Assembly (NCBI GenBank): GCA_964576515.1
Contig: CAZNUW010000010.1
Location: 62,001 to 126,000, forward strand
DNA: 64,000 bases
Direction of reading: 5' to 3'
Source: SHVO01 sp964576515
GTDB taxonomy: Bacteria; Pseudomonadota; Alphaproteobacteria; Rhodospirillales; Rhodospirillaceae
Part shown: in pieces, positions 8,501 to 15,063 of the stretch
How the letters are laid out: every line of letters begins with the position of its first letter
Numbering within the stretch: the stretch's first letter is position 1
Made by a program: the position numbers and the translations under genes
The notes under the pieces: generated by a model
The model's input: only the letters and a program-made list of their open reading frames with translations
Database searches by the model: none
What the model was told of the DNA's origin: nothing

Positions 8501-8652
8501 TGACGCTGTTCGTCGTGCCCGCGTTCTACAATCTGCTCGCGCGCAAGACCGGCTCGCCGGGCCGCGTTGCCGCGGAACTGAAGGACTACGAGAAGACCCA
8601 CCCCTTGCGGGGCAAGGAAGCCGACGAACTCGGCCAACAGCCCGCCGAATAG
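5512..8652 (+). CDS. RND efflux transporter permease (AcrB/MexB family)
   Basis: Inner-membrane proton-driven drug/solute exporter of about 1046 residues, the usual size for hydrophobe/amphiphile efflux RND pumps. Numbering from the GTG at 5503, the TM4 proton-relay pair is Asp404-Asp405 (LVVDDAIIMLENI) and the TM10 lysine is Lys924 (AAKNGILIVEFA), so the relay is intact. Twelve TM segments and two large periplasmic loops are visible, with a run of eight glycines near residue 660 in the second porter loop. The ATG at 5512 has GAGG 9 nt upstream; the GTG at 5503 is an alternative start. It works with the preceding adaptor. Substrates cannot be predicted from sequence. Confidence 0.95.
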   Translation: MLLSDISIRRPVVAIVASLLLVVFGVFAGMRLPVRETPDIDTPTIFVNVRYPGASAEVVETKIVKIVEQQIGSVSGIKTIRSFARDGFAGFNLEFVIGHDLDEAANDIRDQLSRIASRLPDDADPPVLQKQDSDDEPILFVAVYSSTRSALEVADYLTVNVQPRLATVPGVAAVEFRNARQKALRVWLDRRALAARALTVADVESALRRENIELGAGMLESTQRNYTMRTLRTFDTPEDFANLVVARGDNNYLVRLAEVAKIEIGAVDENSLFRQDGRAGTAISVSKQPGASTLSVTEDVVREVEEIRASIPSDFEVLNSTDSADFIEAALHEVTIAIVVASTLVVLVIYLFLGTMRAAIIPAVTVPISLIGTAIVLAPLGFSINILTLLALVLAIGLVVDDAIIMLENIHRRMKDMNEPPLLAAFRGARQVGTAILSTTLVLIAAFVPVMLMPGTIGTLFFEFAVTMAVSVAFSMFVSLTLTPVMCSKLLSRDLDESPVAHKAEEVFDKLSGAYKRSLEKVLDKPRVVFAIFGGITVAVGLIFSVIPQEFAPREDRGAIDINIRSPEGATLAYTEKVVAQAAALTQPLKDKGEVLRVMENVQSPGTEGRVSVRLVPWGDRRSATEMMAEINPALAKVPGAQVVASMRPPMGRGGGGGGGNTVNFSVSGPTFEDLRDWRDKLTVALERSPMIVQVRNNFIETKPQVRIRIDQARAADLGVSVGTIGQTLAAMMGSRRVTTFVDNGEEYDVILQGSVADRQTPTDVSNVYVRSDTTRELIPLSSVVTLEEGTYAENLSRIDRKRAVSFFMTPTLDAKLSDVIAEVERIAAPILPDSAELVWRGEAQDFKETGYQIYISFALALIVVFLVLAAQFESFLHPLVIMMTVPLAMFGALFGLLIFGQSVNIYSQVGIIVLVGLAAKNGILIVEFANQLRDAGRPFREALVEGAMVRLRPIIMTAIATVMGALPLVLSTGAGAEGRRPLGVVIFTGVMFAAFVTLFVVPAFYNLLARKTGSPGRVAAELKDYEKTHPLRGKEADELGQQPAE

Positions 8653-8789
8653 GTCTCGCGATCCGCCGGGCGGTCCTTGGGGGCCGCTCGGCTGGACACC
8701 CCCACGCCAAAACTCCTATACCAGTTGTGTAACGGGCTGGCGTTGCCCGTGGCTCGAAGGCCGGATGCGGCGCGGGCGGGGAGCGGCGG

Positions 8790-11297
8790 TTGAAAGAAAA
8801 AGAGCTGCGTTTTGCGCTTGTGTGTTACGGCGGTGTGTCGCTCGCCGTCTATATGCACGGCATCACCAAAGAGATCCTGAAGCTGGTGCGCGCCTCGCGC
8901 GACTATCACACCTACACCAACCGCAAGGATCCCACGATGTCCTACGCCGCTGTCGCCCAGCCGCGAAAGGACCCCGTCGACACCGAGCAAGTCTATTTTG
9001 AATTGCTGCGCAAGATCGGCAAGACCCTGGACCTGCGCATCGTGGTCGACATCATCGCCGGCGCGTCCGCGGGCGGGATCAACGGCGTTATTCTCGCCCG
9101 CGCGCTGGCCCACGATCTTGAGATCGATCCCTTACGGGATTTCTGGCTGAAACACTCCGACGTCGCGGAACTGATGCCGACCCACGTGAAAGCGGGGCCC
9201 TGGCGCAAGTGGTACTTCCGCCCCTTCGTCTGGATGTTCCTGTGGAAGTTTCGCGACGATCTTGAAGGCAACGTGGAACTCAAACAAAAGCTCTCCATGT
9301 TCCTGCGCTCGCGCTGGTTCAAGCCCCCGTTCGACGGCTTCAACCTTACAAAAGTGCTCTACGACGGGTTCTACGCCATGGGCGAACCGCTCGAAGCCGG
9401 CAGTTCGCTGGTGCCCGCGGGGCTGCAACTCGATCTGTTCGTCACGGTGACCGACTTTCGCGGGTATGTGACCGACACGCCGATCCACAATCCGCCGGTG
9501 ATCCGCGACCGCGAGCACCGCCAGGTGCTGCGCTATTCCTACCGCCACTGGCCGCGCGGACAGGAGACCAGCGCCTTCAGCCGCGATGGCTTGCCGGGGC
9601 TTGTGTTCGGCGCGCGCGCGACATCCTCTTTCCCGGGCGCCTTCCCGCCGATGCAGCTTCGTGAAATCGACGCGCTGATCGCCGAGCGCGATCTGGCGTG
9701 GAACAGCCGCGTGGATTTTCTCTACCGCAATTTCAGACCTTATTTTCTGGCCAACCTCAATCCGGGCGAAGCCTCGTTCATCGACGGCAGCGTCCTGAAC
9801 AACAAACCCTTCGCCCAGGCCATTGAATCGATCCGCGGGCGTCCCGCGTACCGTCACGTCGACCGCCGCCTGCTGTATGTCGACCCGCACCCCGAAACCA
9901 CGAAAGACCGGTCTTCGGTGCATGTTCCGGGATTTTTCACCACGCTGAAGGGCGCGTTGTCGGACATCCCGCGCAACGAACCCATTCACGACGATCTCTC
10001 TTGGGTGAACACCTACAACGCCGAGGTGCGCCGCCTTCAAATGGTGGTCGACGGCGCGCGCTCGCACATCAGCGCAATCGCGGCCGCCATCGCGGGCGAC
10101 GCCCTGGGCCCCAACGTGACGGGCGAAGACGTCGGACGGTTCCGTGAACTCGCCAACAATCGCGCCCGCGCCGAAACCGGATTCGCCTATGAAGGCTACC
10201 TTCGCCTCAAACTCACGGCGGTCATCGAAGACGTGGCGGGCATGGTCGCCGAGATTTGCGGATACGGCCGCGATACGGCCGAGTGGGCGCGGATCGTCAC
10301 GGTCATTGAACGCTGGGCGAGCCTGACGGGCGTGTTCCCGTCTCCCGAAGCCCTGGCCCGGCCGGCCGTGCCGGAGGGCGAAACGCCGCCGTGGGTGAAA
10401 TTCCTGCTGCGGTTCGACGTGCGTTATCGCCAGCGCCGGGTGCGATTCGTGGTGCGCGCGGTCAATCATCTCTACACGCGCTTGTCGGATCCCGCCCTCG
10501 TCGAACTTAAGGCCGACCGCCTCGACTATATCAAAGCCGGTCTCTACGACGCGCTTGCGTTGTTGCAGCCGATGACCGCTCGCGCCGCCGCCATCGACGG
10601 CAAGCACGGGCTAAGCCGGAACACCGCCGAGGCGGTCAAGGCGACGGTGCGCGACATCGTGAAGGCGATTGAGGCCGAACCGGTGCTCGCGGTCAATTCC
10701 ACGGCGGTTGCGCAACAGTTTGAAGCCCGCATCACCCGCGCTTTGGATCTTTTGGCCGACGAGATGGCGCTCGAAACGGACAACCTCCGCACCGATGCGT
10801 TGCTGGCGACCCTCGTGCGCGGTGCGGGCGCAATCCCACCGCTTCCCGCGCCGGCCGCGCGCGATCTTCTGGAGCATTACGTGGGTTTCGCGGTGTGGGA
10901 TGTGTTGACGTTCTCCATCACCAACTGGCGCGACCTCGACGAGTTCGACGAGATCCGCGTCGACCGGCTTAGTCCCGACGACTCGCAGACGCTGCGTAAA
11001 GGCGACGCCTCGGCGACTCTAAAGGGAATTCAGTTCCATCACTTCGGCGCCTTCTTCTCTCTTTCCTACCGGCAGAACGATTATCTCTGGGGCCGCCTGC
11101 ATGCGGCCGAGCGGCTGATCGATATCGTGCTCGATGCGGCCAAGCTCGAAGGCGCGGGCGAGGATGTCGACGCTCTGGCGCTGAAGGTCTCGGCGTTCGA
11201 GGCCATCCTGCGCGCCGAGGCGAAGGTCTTGAGCGAATGCGGCGACTTGATCTCGACGCTGAGCGCCGACGTTGCGAAATTAAGGCAGCATCCGTAG
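8790..11297 (+). CDS. patatin-like phospholipase with DUF3376 C-terminal region
   Basis: An 835-residue patatin-related protein, predicted acyl hydrolase. It starts on a TTG at 8790, supported by a GGGGAG ribosome-binding site 6 nt upstream and by the family-typical N-terminus KEKELRFALVCYGGVSLAVYMHG. The catalytic dyad is Ser93 in GASAGG and Asp332 in DGS (FIDGSVLNNKP), both intact. The glycine-rich oxyanion loop (CYGGVS) is at 12-17. The remaining 500 residues, with long alpha-helical stretches, form the DUF3376-type extension of the bacterial patatin-related family. No signal peptide; membrane association is possible. Substrate unknown. It stands alone between the pump and an outer-membrane protein gene. 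Confidence 0.9.
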   Translation: MKEKELRFALVCYGGVSLAVYMHGITKEILKLVRASRDYHTYTNRKDPTMSYAAVAQPRKDPVDTEQVYFELLRKIGKTLDLRIVVDIIAGASAGGINGVILARALAHDLEIDPLRDFWLKHSDVAELMPTHVKAGPWRKWYFRPFVWMFLWKFRDDLEGNVELKQKLSMFLRSRWFKPPFDGFNLTKVLYDGFYAMGEPLEAGSSLVPAGLQLDLFVTVTDFRGYVTDTPIHNPPVIRDREHRQVLRYSYRHWPRGQETSAFSRDGLPGLVFGARATSSFPGAFPPMQLREIDALIAERDLAWNSRVDFLYRNFRPYFLANLNPGEASFIDGSVLNNKPFAQAIESIRGRPAYRHVDRRLLYVDPHPETTKDRSSVHVPGFFTTLKGALSDIPRNEPIHDDLSWVNTYNAEVRRLQMVVDGARSHISAIAAAIAGDALGPNVTGEDVGRFRELANNRARAETGFAYEGYLRLKLTAVIEDVAGMVAEICGYGRDTAEWARIVTVIERWASLTGVFPSPEALARPAVPEGETPPWVKFLLRFDVRYRQRRVRFVVRAVNHLYTRLSDPALVELKADRLDYIKAGLYDALALLQPMTARAAAIDGKHGLSRNTAEAVKATVRDIVKAIEAEPVLAVNSTAVAQQFEARITRALDLLADEMALETDNLRTDALLATLVRGAGAIPPLPAPAARDLLEHYVGFAVWDVLTFSITNWRDLDEFDEIRVDRLSPDDSQTLRKGDASATLKGIQFHHFGAFFSLSYRQNDYLWGRLHAAERLIDIVLDAAKLEGAGEDVDALALKVSAFEAILRAEAKVLSECGDLISTLSADVAKLRQHP

Positions 11298-11389
11298 CGC
11301 GGCGCGCGCAGCGCGTGCGTGCGTTGCGCGCGTTCGCTGATATACTCCTGCCGCTTTTTACCGTCCGTCTTTATCGGCCATCGCGGCGA

Positions 11390-12175
11390 ATGTCTCCTTT
11401 TCGCATTTCCTCCGTTGTTCTTTTCCTGCTCGGCCCGGCCCTGCCGGCCTTCGCCCAGGACACCTTCGCCGACGCCTTCTGGCGTTTTCGGGGAACGACG
11501 GGTTTCGATTTCAGCTCCGGTAAGTACGGCGCGGACAAGCCCACCGAAGTGCTCTATGTCCCGGTCTCCTTGCAAGCGACCAAAGGCCCGTGGACGCTGA
11601 AAGGCGATGTGTCCTGGTTGCGGGTATCGGGCCCGGCGCTGCTTCTGGACGGCTCGTCCGTGAGTACTGTGCCGGTGCGCACCGCGGGCTCCGCGTCGGG
11701 TCCCGGCGACATCAATCTCTATGCGCGCTATTCCGTCGAAAGCCTCTACGGCAAGAACCTCTTCGTCGACATCACGGGCCGCGTGAAGATTCCTACCGCC
11801 AGTTTCACCGACGGGCTCGGCACGGGCGAATGGGATCAGTCCCTTCAACTCGACGTCGCCAGCGTGTTCGGGAAGTTCGTCCCGTTCGCCGCGATCGGCT
11901 ATCGCTTCACCGGCGAGCCGGACGGTTTCGCGTTGCGCGACGTGGTCTATGGCACGCTCGGCGTCCAGTACACGTGGTCACAGCGTGTTTCGACGGGCGT
12001 GTACTACGATGTGCGCCAGTCATCCATCCCGACCGCCGCCGCGCCGCAGGAAGGCACGGCCTACGCCAACTTCCGGCTCAGCGACCGCCTGTCGCTGAAC
12101 ATCTACGGGATGCTCGGCTTTTCCAAGAACAGCCCCGATGCGGGCGGCGGAACCTTCATCACCTATCAGTGGTGA
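11390..12175 (+). CDS. outer-membrane beta-barrel protein (phenol-degradation MetA-like)
   Basis: A 261-residue secreted protein beginning at the ATG at 11390 with a clear Sec signal peptide (VVLFLLGPALPAFAQ, cleavage after about residue 23). The mature part is made of alternating amphipathic strands with aromatic girdles (GDINLYARYSV, LFVDITGRVKIPTA, FAAIGYRFTGEP, VSTGVYYDVRQSS) and ends in a beta-signal-like TFITYQW with aromatic terminal residues. The pattern matches the family of putative transporters named for the MetA pathway of phenol degradation. The cargo is unknown. It starts 93 bp after the patatin gene and could be cotranscribed. Convergent with the DUF5666 gene. Confidence 0.7.
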   Translation: MSPFRISSVVLFLLGPALPAFAQDTFADAFWRFRGTTGFDFSSGKYGADKPTEVLYVPVSLQATKGPWTLKGDVSWLRVSGPALLLDGSSVSTVPVRTAGSASGPGDINLYARYSVESLYGKNLFVDITGRVKIPTASFTDGLGTGEWDQSLQLDVASVFGKFVPFAAIGYRFTGEPDGFALRDVVYGTLGVQYTWSQRVSTGVYYDVRQSSIPTAAAPQEGTAYANFRLSDRLSLNIYGMLGFSKNSPDAGGGTFITYQW

Positions 12176-12220
12176 TCACAGATCAGCGATGATCCGCGGC
12201 GCCGTGCGGCGGGGTTCCGT

Positions 12221-13465
12221 TTATGATGTCGGGATCACGTCCTGTGGCCGTTCGATCTGCGGGCGTTCCGGCACGACCGGCTTCGGCGTATCGAGGGCCT
12301 GCGGCCGGTCGATGGGCGGACGATCGGGGGGCGCCACGCGGTCTGGGCGCTGTCGGGTGTCGGGGCGCATCGCCGCCGGACGCAACGAGCCGTTGGCCTT
12401 ATTGATCGTCACCACCGTACGCACCTTCGTGATCGCCGCTGCGGCAACCGTATTGTCACCCGCGACCTGACCGGTCACGACGATGCGGTCGCCCGTGGCC
12501 GTACCGGCGGGCAGGGCCGCGCCTTGGACCGCGATGCCCTGGATGGTCAGCGGCGCCGTGATCGCAGGCGCATAAGCTTCCAGCGAAACATCCTTCACGT
12601 CTTTTCCGAACGGCAACGCGCGCGCGCCGGAAACGACATCGGCGGTGAACTGGCCGTTGATCATGCGGCCCGAGACGAACACCTGTCCACCTGTCGCCGG
12701 CCGCGACACAATCGTGTCGGCGCTCAAGGCAATCGTGAGGTCGCCGATGCGCACCGTATCGCCGGAAACGCTGGCGAGGCCGCGCAACAAGATACGTCCG
12801 TCGTCCTTGGGCTGCTCGTCCACGCGGCTTGCGACGACGGTGCCGTCGCCCATGCGCAGGCCTGACACGGCGACCATGTCGCCCGCCTGCAAGGTGCGGA
12901 ACGCATCGATCGCGGCCTTATCGCCGGCGAGGTTCAGTTTCACCTTCTGGCCCAGGACCGTCATGGTCTCCGCGCCATAATCCACGGCCGTGATCGGACC
13001 TGTGACGGCGTGCTGAATTTCCAAGGTGTCGAGATAGAACGTGCCGTTGCGGTCGCGGGCGACGCCCATGATGACCTGTCCGACCTTCAGCGCCTCGAGG
13101 GATGACGGCTTACCGTCGCTTTCCACGGCGGTGTGACGGTCGAACTCCCACGCCGCGCCGTTGACGATGATCGAACCGAAGCCCGAGATGGTCCCGAGGA
13201 TACCGGTGCCGCCGATGCCGTCGCCGTTCTTCTTACCGTCGACCGCCGCGATCGCGTGTGGCGCGCCGGTGCCGCCGATGCCGTCGCCATTGCGCCGGTC
13301 GGTGGCGGATTGGGTCGCCGGTGTTGTGGTCGCAGGTGTTGTCGCGCAAGCGCCGACAAGGCAAAGCACGGCCGCGACCGCAAAACGGTGCAGTCCGCGC
13401 TCCCACAGCCGCAGGGTATTCTCCCCAGTCATTGCCCCAGCTCGACGTCTTTCGCGGGTTGTCAT
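12221..13465 (-). CDS. DUF5666 domain lipoprotein
   Basis: About 414 residues from the ATG at 13465 (MTTRERR); a TTG at 13474 and an ATG at 13432 are alternatives, none with a good ribosome-binding site. An N-terminal hydrophobic segment ends in the lipobox-like LVGAC, so this is a predicted lipoprotein. Two copies of the motif GDGIGGTG follow, then repeated OB-like beta modules (EALKVGQVIMGVARD, AGDMVAVSGLRMGDGTVVASRVD, TGDRIVVTGQV) characteristic of DUF5666, and a proline/arginine-rich tail (QRPDRVAPPDRPPIDRP). Function unknown. It follows the DUF6502 gene by only 14 bp, a pairing that suggests a joint role at the envelope. Confidence 0.75.
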   Translation of the reverse strand: MTTRERRRAGAMTGENTLRLWERGLHRFAVAAVLCLVGACATTPATTTPATQSATDRRNGDGIGGTGAPHAIAAVDGKKNGDGIGGTGILGTISGFGSIIVNGAAWEFDRHTAVESDGKPSSLEALKVGQVIMGVARDRNGTFYLDTLEIQHAVTGPITAVDYGAETMTVLGQKVKLNLAGDKAAIDAFRTLQAGDMVAVSGLRMGDGTVVASRVDEQPKDDGRILLRGLASVSGDTVRIGDLTIALSADTIVSRPATGGQVFVSGRMINGQFTADVVSGARALPFGKDVKDVSLEAYAPAITAPLTIQGIAVQGAALPAGTATGDRIVVTGQVAGDNTVAAAAITKVRTVVTINKANGSLRPAAMRPDTRQRPDRVAPPDRPPIDRPQALDTPKPVVPERPQIERPQDVIPTS

Positions 13466-13479
13466 TTCAGTCAACCGGC

Positions 13480-14370
13480 TCAGATGCCCGACTCTTTATC
13501 CGATACGTGCTCGCCCGAGGTCTCGGCATCCGGGCGTAAGTTATTGAAATTTGCAGCGCCATCAAAGAAATACAAGCCGAAATTCACACGCCGTGTCGCG
13601 GTTGCGCGACCCATATCTTTCTCGGCCAGCTCCAGCGCCAGGCGGTTCATTTCAAGCAAGGCTTTCATGCCTGTCCGCTCGGCGGCGATGGCCAATTCGG
13701 CCGCGGAGGCCTCCGTCAGGCCTGTGTAATGAACGCTCCGCTCGAGGGTCGGATGGCCTTCCTCCAGCAGGTTGTGGGCCGTGGCGGCCAGATGGTCGTG
13801 GATGTTGCGTCCGAAGTAGAACGCCTTCTCCTCGAAGCCCTTTTCCGGCACGAAGGCGCGCCGGTTCAAAACCACGCGCCCGTCGTCGTCCAGACGCGCG
13901 ACCCCCAGCCGCAGCCACTCGTCCAGGAGGGCGCGCGGCCGAAGGTCCTTGGAGACGCCCGACACCAGCGAATCGAAGGACGGCGCGCGCGACTCGGCCT
14001 TGCGCGGCAGCGGCAACGGCTGGCCTTTCTTGTCGGTCGTGTCTTTCGAGCCCAGCCAGCGCGATACGATCTGCGCGCCCAGGCCGATCGAGCGCGGCGC
14101 GGCCATCTTTTCCGTGGGCCGTTCGCGGAGTCGCTTCACATCTTTGCGGTGCACGCCCGTCAGAAGGCTGACGCGGCTGTCCGTCTGTTTTTTTCCGTCG
14201 ACCGGAAACTCGTTCAACGCCACATCGACATAAGCTTCCTTCAACAGCTCCGTCAGCGCGGCCAAGCCCACACCCTTAGCGATCAGCAACCGCGCCAACG
14301 GGCGCAGCAGCCGGCGAAGGGCTGAAATCAATGGTTTGGGAAGTCCGGCGACAGGCTCTTGGGTGGGCAT
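13480..14370 (-). CDS. DUF6502 family protein, likely DNA-binding
   Basis: A 296-residue protein of the DUF6502 family, function not described. The N-terminal region (GVGLAALTELLKEAYVDVAL, then a TDSRVSLLTGVHRKDVKRL stretch at about 65-83) reads like a winged-helix/helix-turn-helix segment, with a turn at LTGVHRKDV typical of a recognition helix start. The C-terminal half is helical and shows no membrane segment. It is the first gene of a two-gene operon with a DUF5666 lipoprotein. Two identical palindromes lie upstream, 55 and 122 bp before its start, so autoregulation is plausible. The DNA-binding role is inference from sequence pattern. Confidence 0.7.
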   Translation of the reverse strand: MPTQEPVAGLPKPLISALRRLLRPLARLLIAKGVGLAALTELLKEAYVDVALNEFPVDGKKQTDSRVSLLTGVHRKDVKRLRERPTEKMAAPRSIGLGAQIVSRWLGSKDTTDKKGQPLPLPRKAESRAPSFDSLVSGVSKDLRPRALLDEWLRLGVARLDDDGRVVLNRRAFVPEKGFEEKAFYFGRNIHDHLAATAHNLLEEGHPTLERSVHYTGLTEASAAELAIAAERTGMKALLEMNRLALELAEKDMGRATATRRVNFGLYFFDGAANFNNLRPDAETSGEHVSDKESGI

Positions 14371-14424
14371 TGACGGTTAAATCTTGTGACGGCGGCACGT
14401 AGGAATGGGCGTTTTATATCAGCC

Positions 14425-14443
14425 TGTGGGAATTTTTCCCACA
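14425..14443. promoter_or_regulatory. palindromic operator candidate, copy 1
   Basis: A perfect dyad: TGTGGGAA, TTT, TTCCCACA (19 bp). It is centred 64 bp upstream of the DUF6502 start and just upstream of a TTGACT -35 element on the opposite strand. The 17-bp core is identical to the second copy at 14492-14508. Confidence 0.6.
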
Positions 14444-14451
14444 ATTTTTAT

Positions 14452-14480
14452 TTGACTCTCGACGGGCACGCGATTACCCT
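14452..14480 (+). promoter_or_regulatory. candidate sigma-70 promoter reading away from DUF6502
   Basis: TTGACT (14452-14457), a 17-nt spacer and TACCCT (14475-14480) on the plus strand. It lies exactly between the two palindromes. The second palindrome would cover the transcription start, as expected for repression. The transcript would enter the hairpin-rich region that ends in a terminator at 14886-14944. Confidence 0.4.
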
Positions 14481-14491
14481 TCGTCGTGTAC

Positions 14492-14508
14492 GTGGGAATT
14501 TTTCCCAC
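14492..14508. promoter_or_regulatory. palindromic operator candidate, copy 2
   Basis: GTGGGAATTTTTCCCAC, identical to the core of the copy at 14425-14443. Centre-to-centre distance is 66 bp, about six helical turns, so two dimers could sit on the same DNA face. It overlaps the expected start site of the plus-strand promoter. Confidence 0.6.
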
Positions 14509-14644
14509 ATCATTCCAGGGGAGCGTAGCAACTCTACAGATACAAGCCAACCTCGAGACCGTGTTCAGAGAGACTTTCTCATCCGGCCTCAAGCGTCGTC
14601 GACCGCGAGTCAGATCCTACCCCGATGACCTTTGGAGGCTCTTT

Positions 14645-14694
14645 ATCTTCTCTCGCCCGCGCGCCGGGCTTGCCTCGCGCGGGCGAGAGAAGAT
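14645..14694. repeat. perfect inverted repeat, 19-bp arms
   Basis: Arms 14645-14663 and 14676-14694 are perfect complements across 19 bp, GC-rich in the inner 11 bp, around a 12-nt loop. There is no T run after it on either strand, so it is a structural hairpin and not a standard terminator. Confidence 0.8.
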
Positions 14695-14739
14695 CTTTCT
14701 GAAACAAGGCCGTTTTGAACGAGGTGCGGCGCGCTGCCG

Positions 14740-14835
14740 AGGAAACTGAGGTCAGGGTCGAGCTTGCTCGACCCATCAATAACCGCCCGTCCGCGTAGAT
14801 GGACCCTGTTAGATCGATCCTGACCTGAGTTTCCT
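14740..14835. repeat. nested inverted repeat (17-bp outer arms, 9-bp inner hairpin)
   Basis: Outer arms 14740-14756 and 14819-14835 pair at 16 of 17 positions. Inside lies a perfect hairpin GGGTCGAGC/GCTCGACCC with a 2-nt loop at 14755-14774, which shares two bases with the outer arm. The result would be a branched stem in RNA or a cruciform in DNA. Confidence 0.7.
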
Positions 14836-14885
14836 GATCCCGTTTCCTACCGATCACCTGTTGGCGACCGATCTGTCGCCGTAAA

Positions 14886-14944
14886 CCGCGGCGCGCGGAA
14901 CTCTCTCCCCCGAGACCACCCCTCTCCGCGCGCCGCGGGTTTTT
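14886..14944 (+). terminator. long-stem intrinsic terminator
   Basis: Perfect 14-bp GC-only-rich arms (14886-14899 with 14925-14938), a 25-nt pyrimidine-rich loop, then G and five T residues on the plus strand. No annotated plus-strand gene precedes it, which is the main reason to suspect a plus-strand transcript starting near 14487. Confidence 0.6.
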
Positions 14945-15015
14945 CTGGGTACCTTGATCCTTAGAGTCGGTAGCGTCTGAATCGAAACAGACAGCTCCGG
15001 AAGTGTCTTAATTCT

Positions 15016-15063
15016 GAGCCGGTTCTTTTCGGAAAACCGCGTACACTTTTCCGGAACCGGCTC
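15016..15063. repeat. bulged inverted repeat at the mnmC stop codon
   Basis: GAGCCGGTTC (15016-15025) pairs with GAACCGGCTC (15054-15063) and an inner CGGAAAA/TTTTCCG stem continues after a T4 bulge. It abuts the mnmC stop, and may protect or end the mnmC mRNA, although no T run follows on the minus strand. Confidence 0.55.

Larger units (their letters stand above)
14487..14944 (+). ncRNA. hypothetical structured transcript upstream of DUF6502
   Basis: Inferred from a palindrome-flanked promoter at 14452-14480 and a strong intrinsic terminator at 14886-14944. No convincing protein frame lies between them. The intervening DNA contains a 19-bp perfect hairpin (14645-14694) and a nested structure at 14740-14835. 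Existence of the RNA is unproven; the alternative is a passive array of repeats between mnmC and the DUF6502 operon. Confidence 0.25.

Noticed and set aside
8790..11297. CBASS-type phospholipase effector call for the patatin
   Set aside because: No cyclase or other defence gene is next to it, and the long DUF3376-type C-terminal region fits the housekeeping patatin-related family.
14486..14749. 87-codon plus-strand frame upstream of DUF6502
   Set aside because: It would start inside the second palindrome, has no ribosome-binding site and runs through a perfect 38-nt-paired hairpin; the residues look like random high-GC translation.
14579..14857. 92-codon minus-strand frame across the inverted repeats
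   Set aside because: The composition is dictated by the repeats, and there is no Shine-Dalgarno site or recognisable domain.
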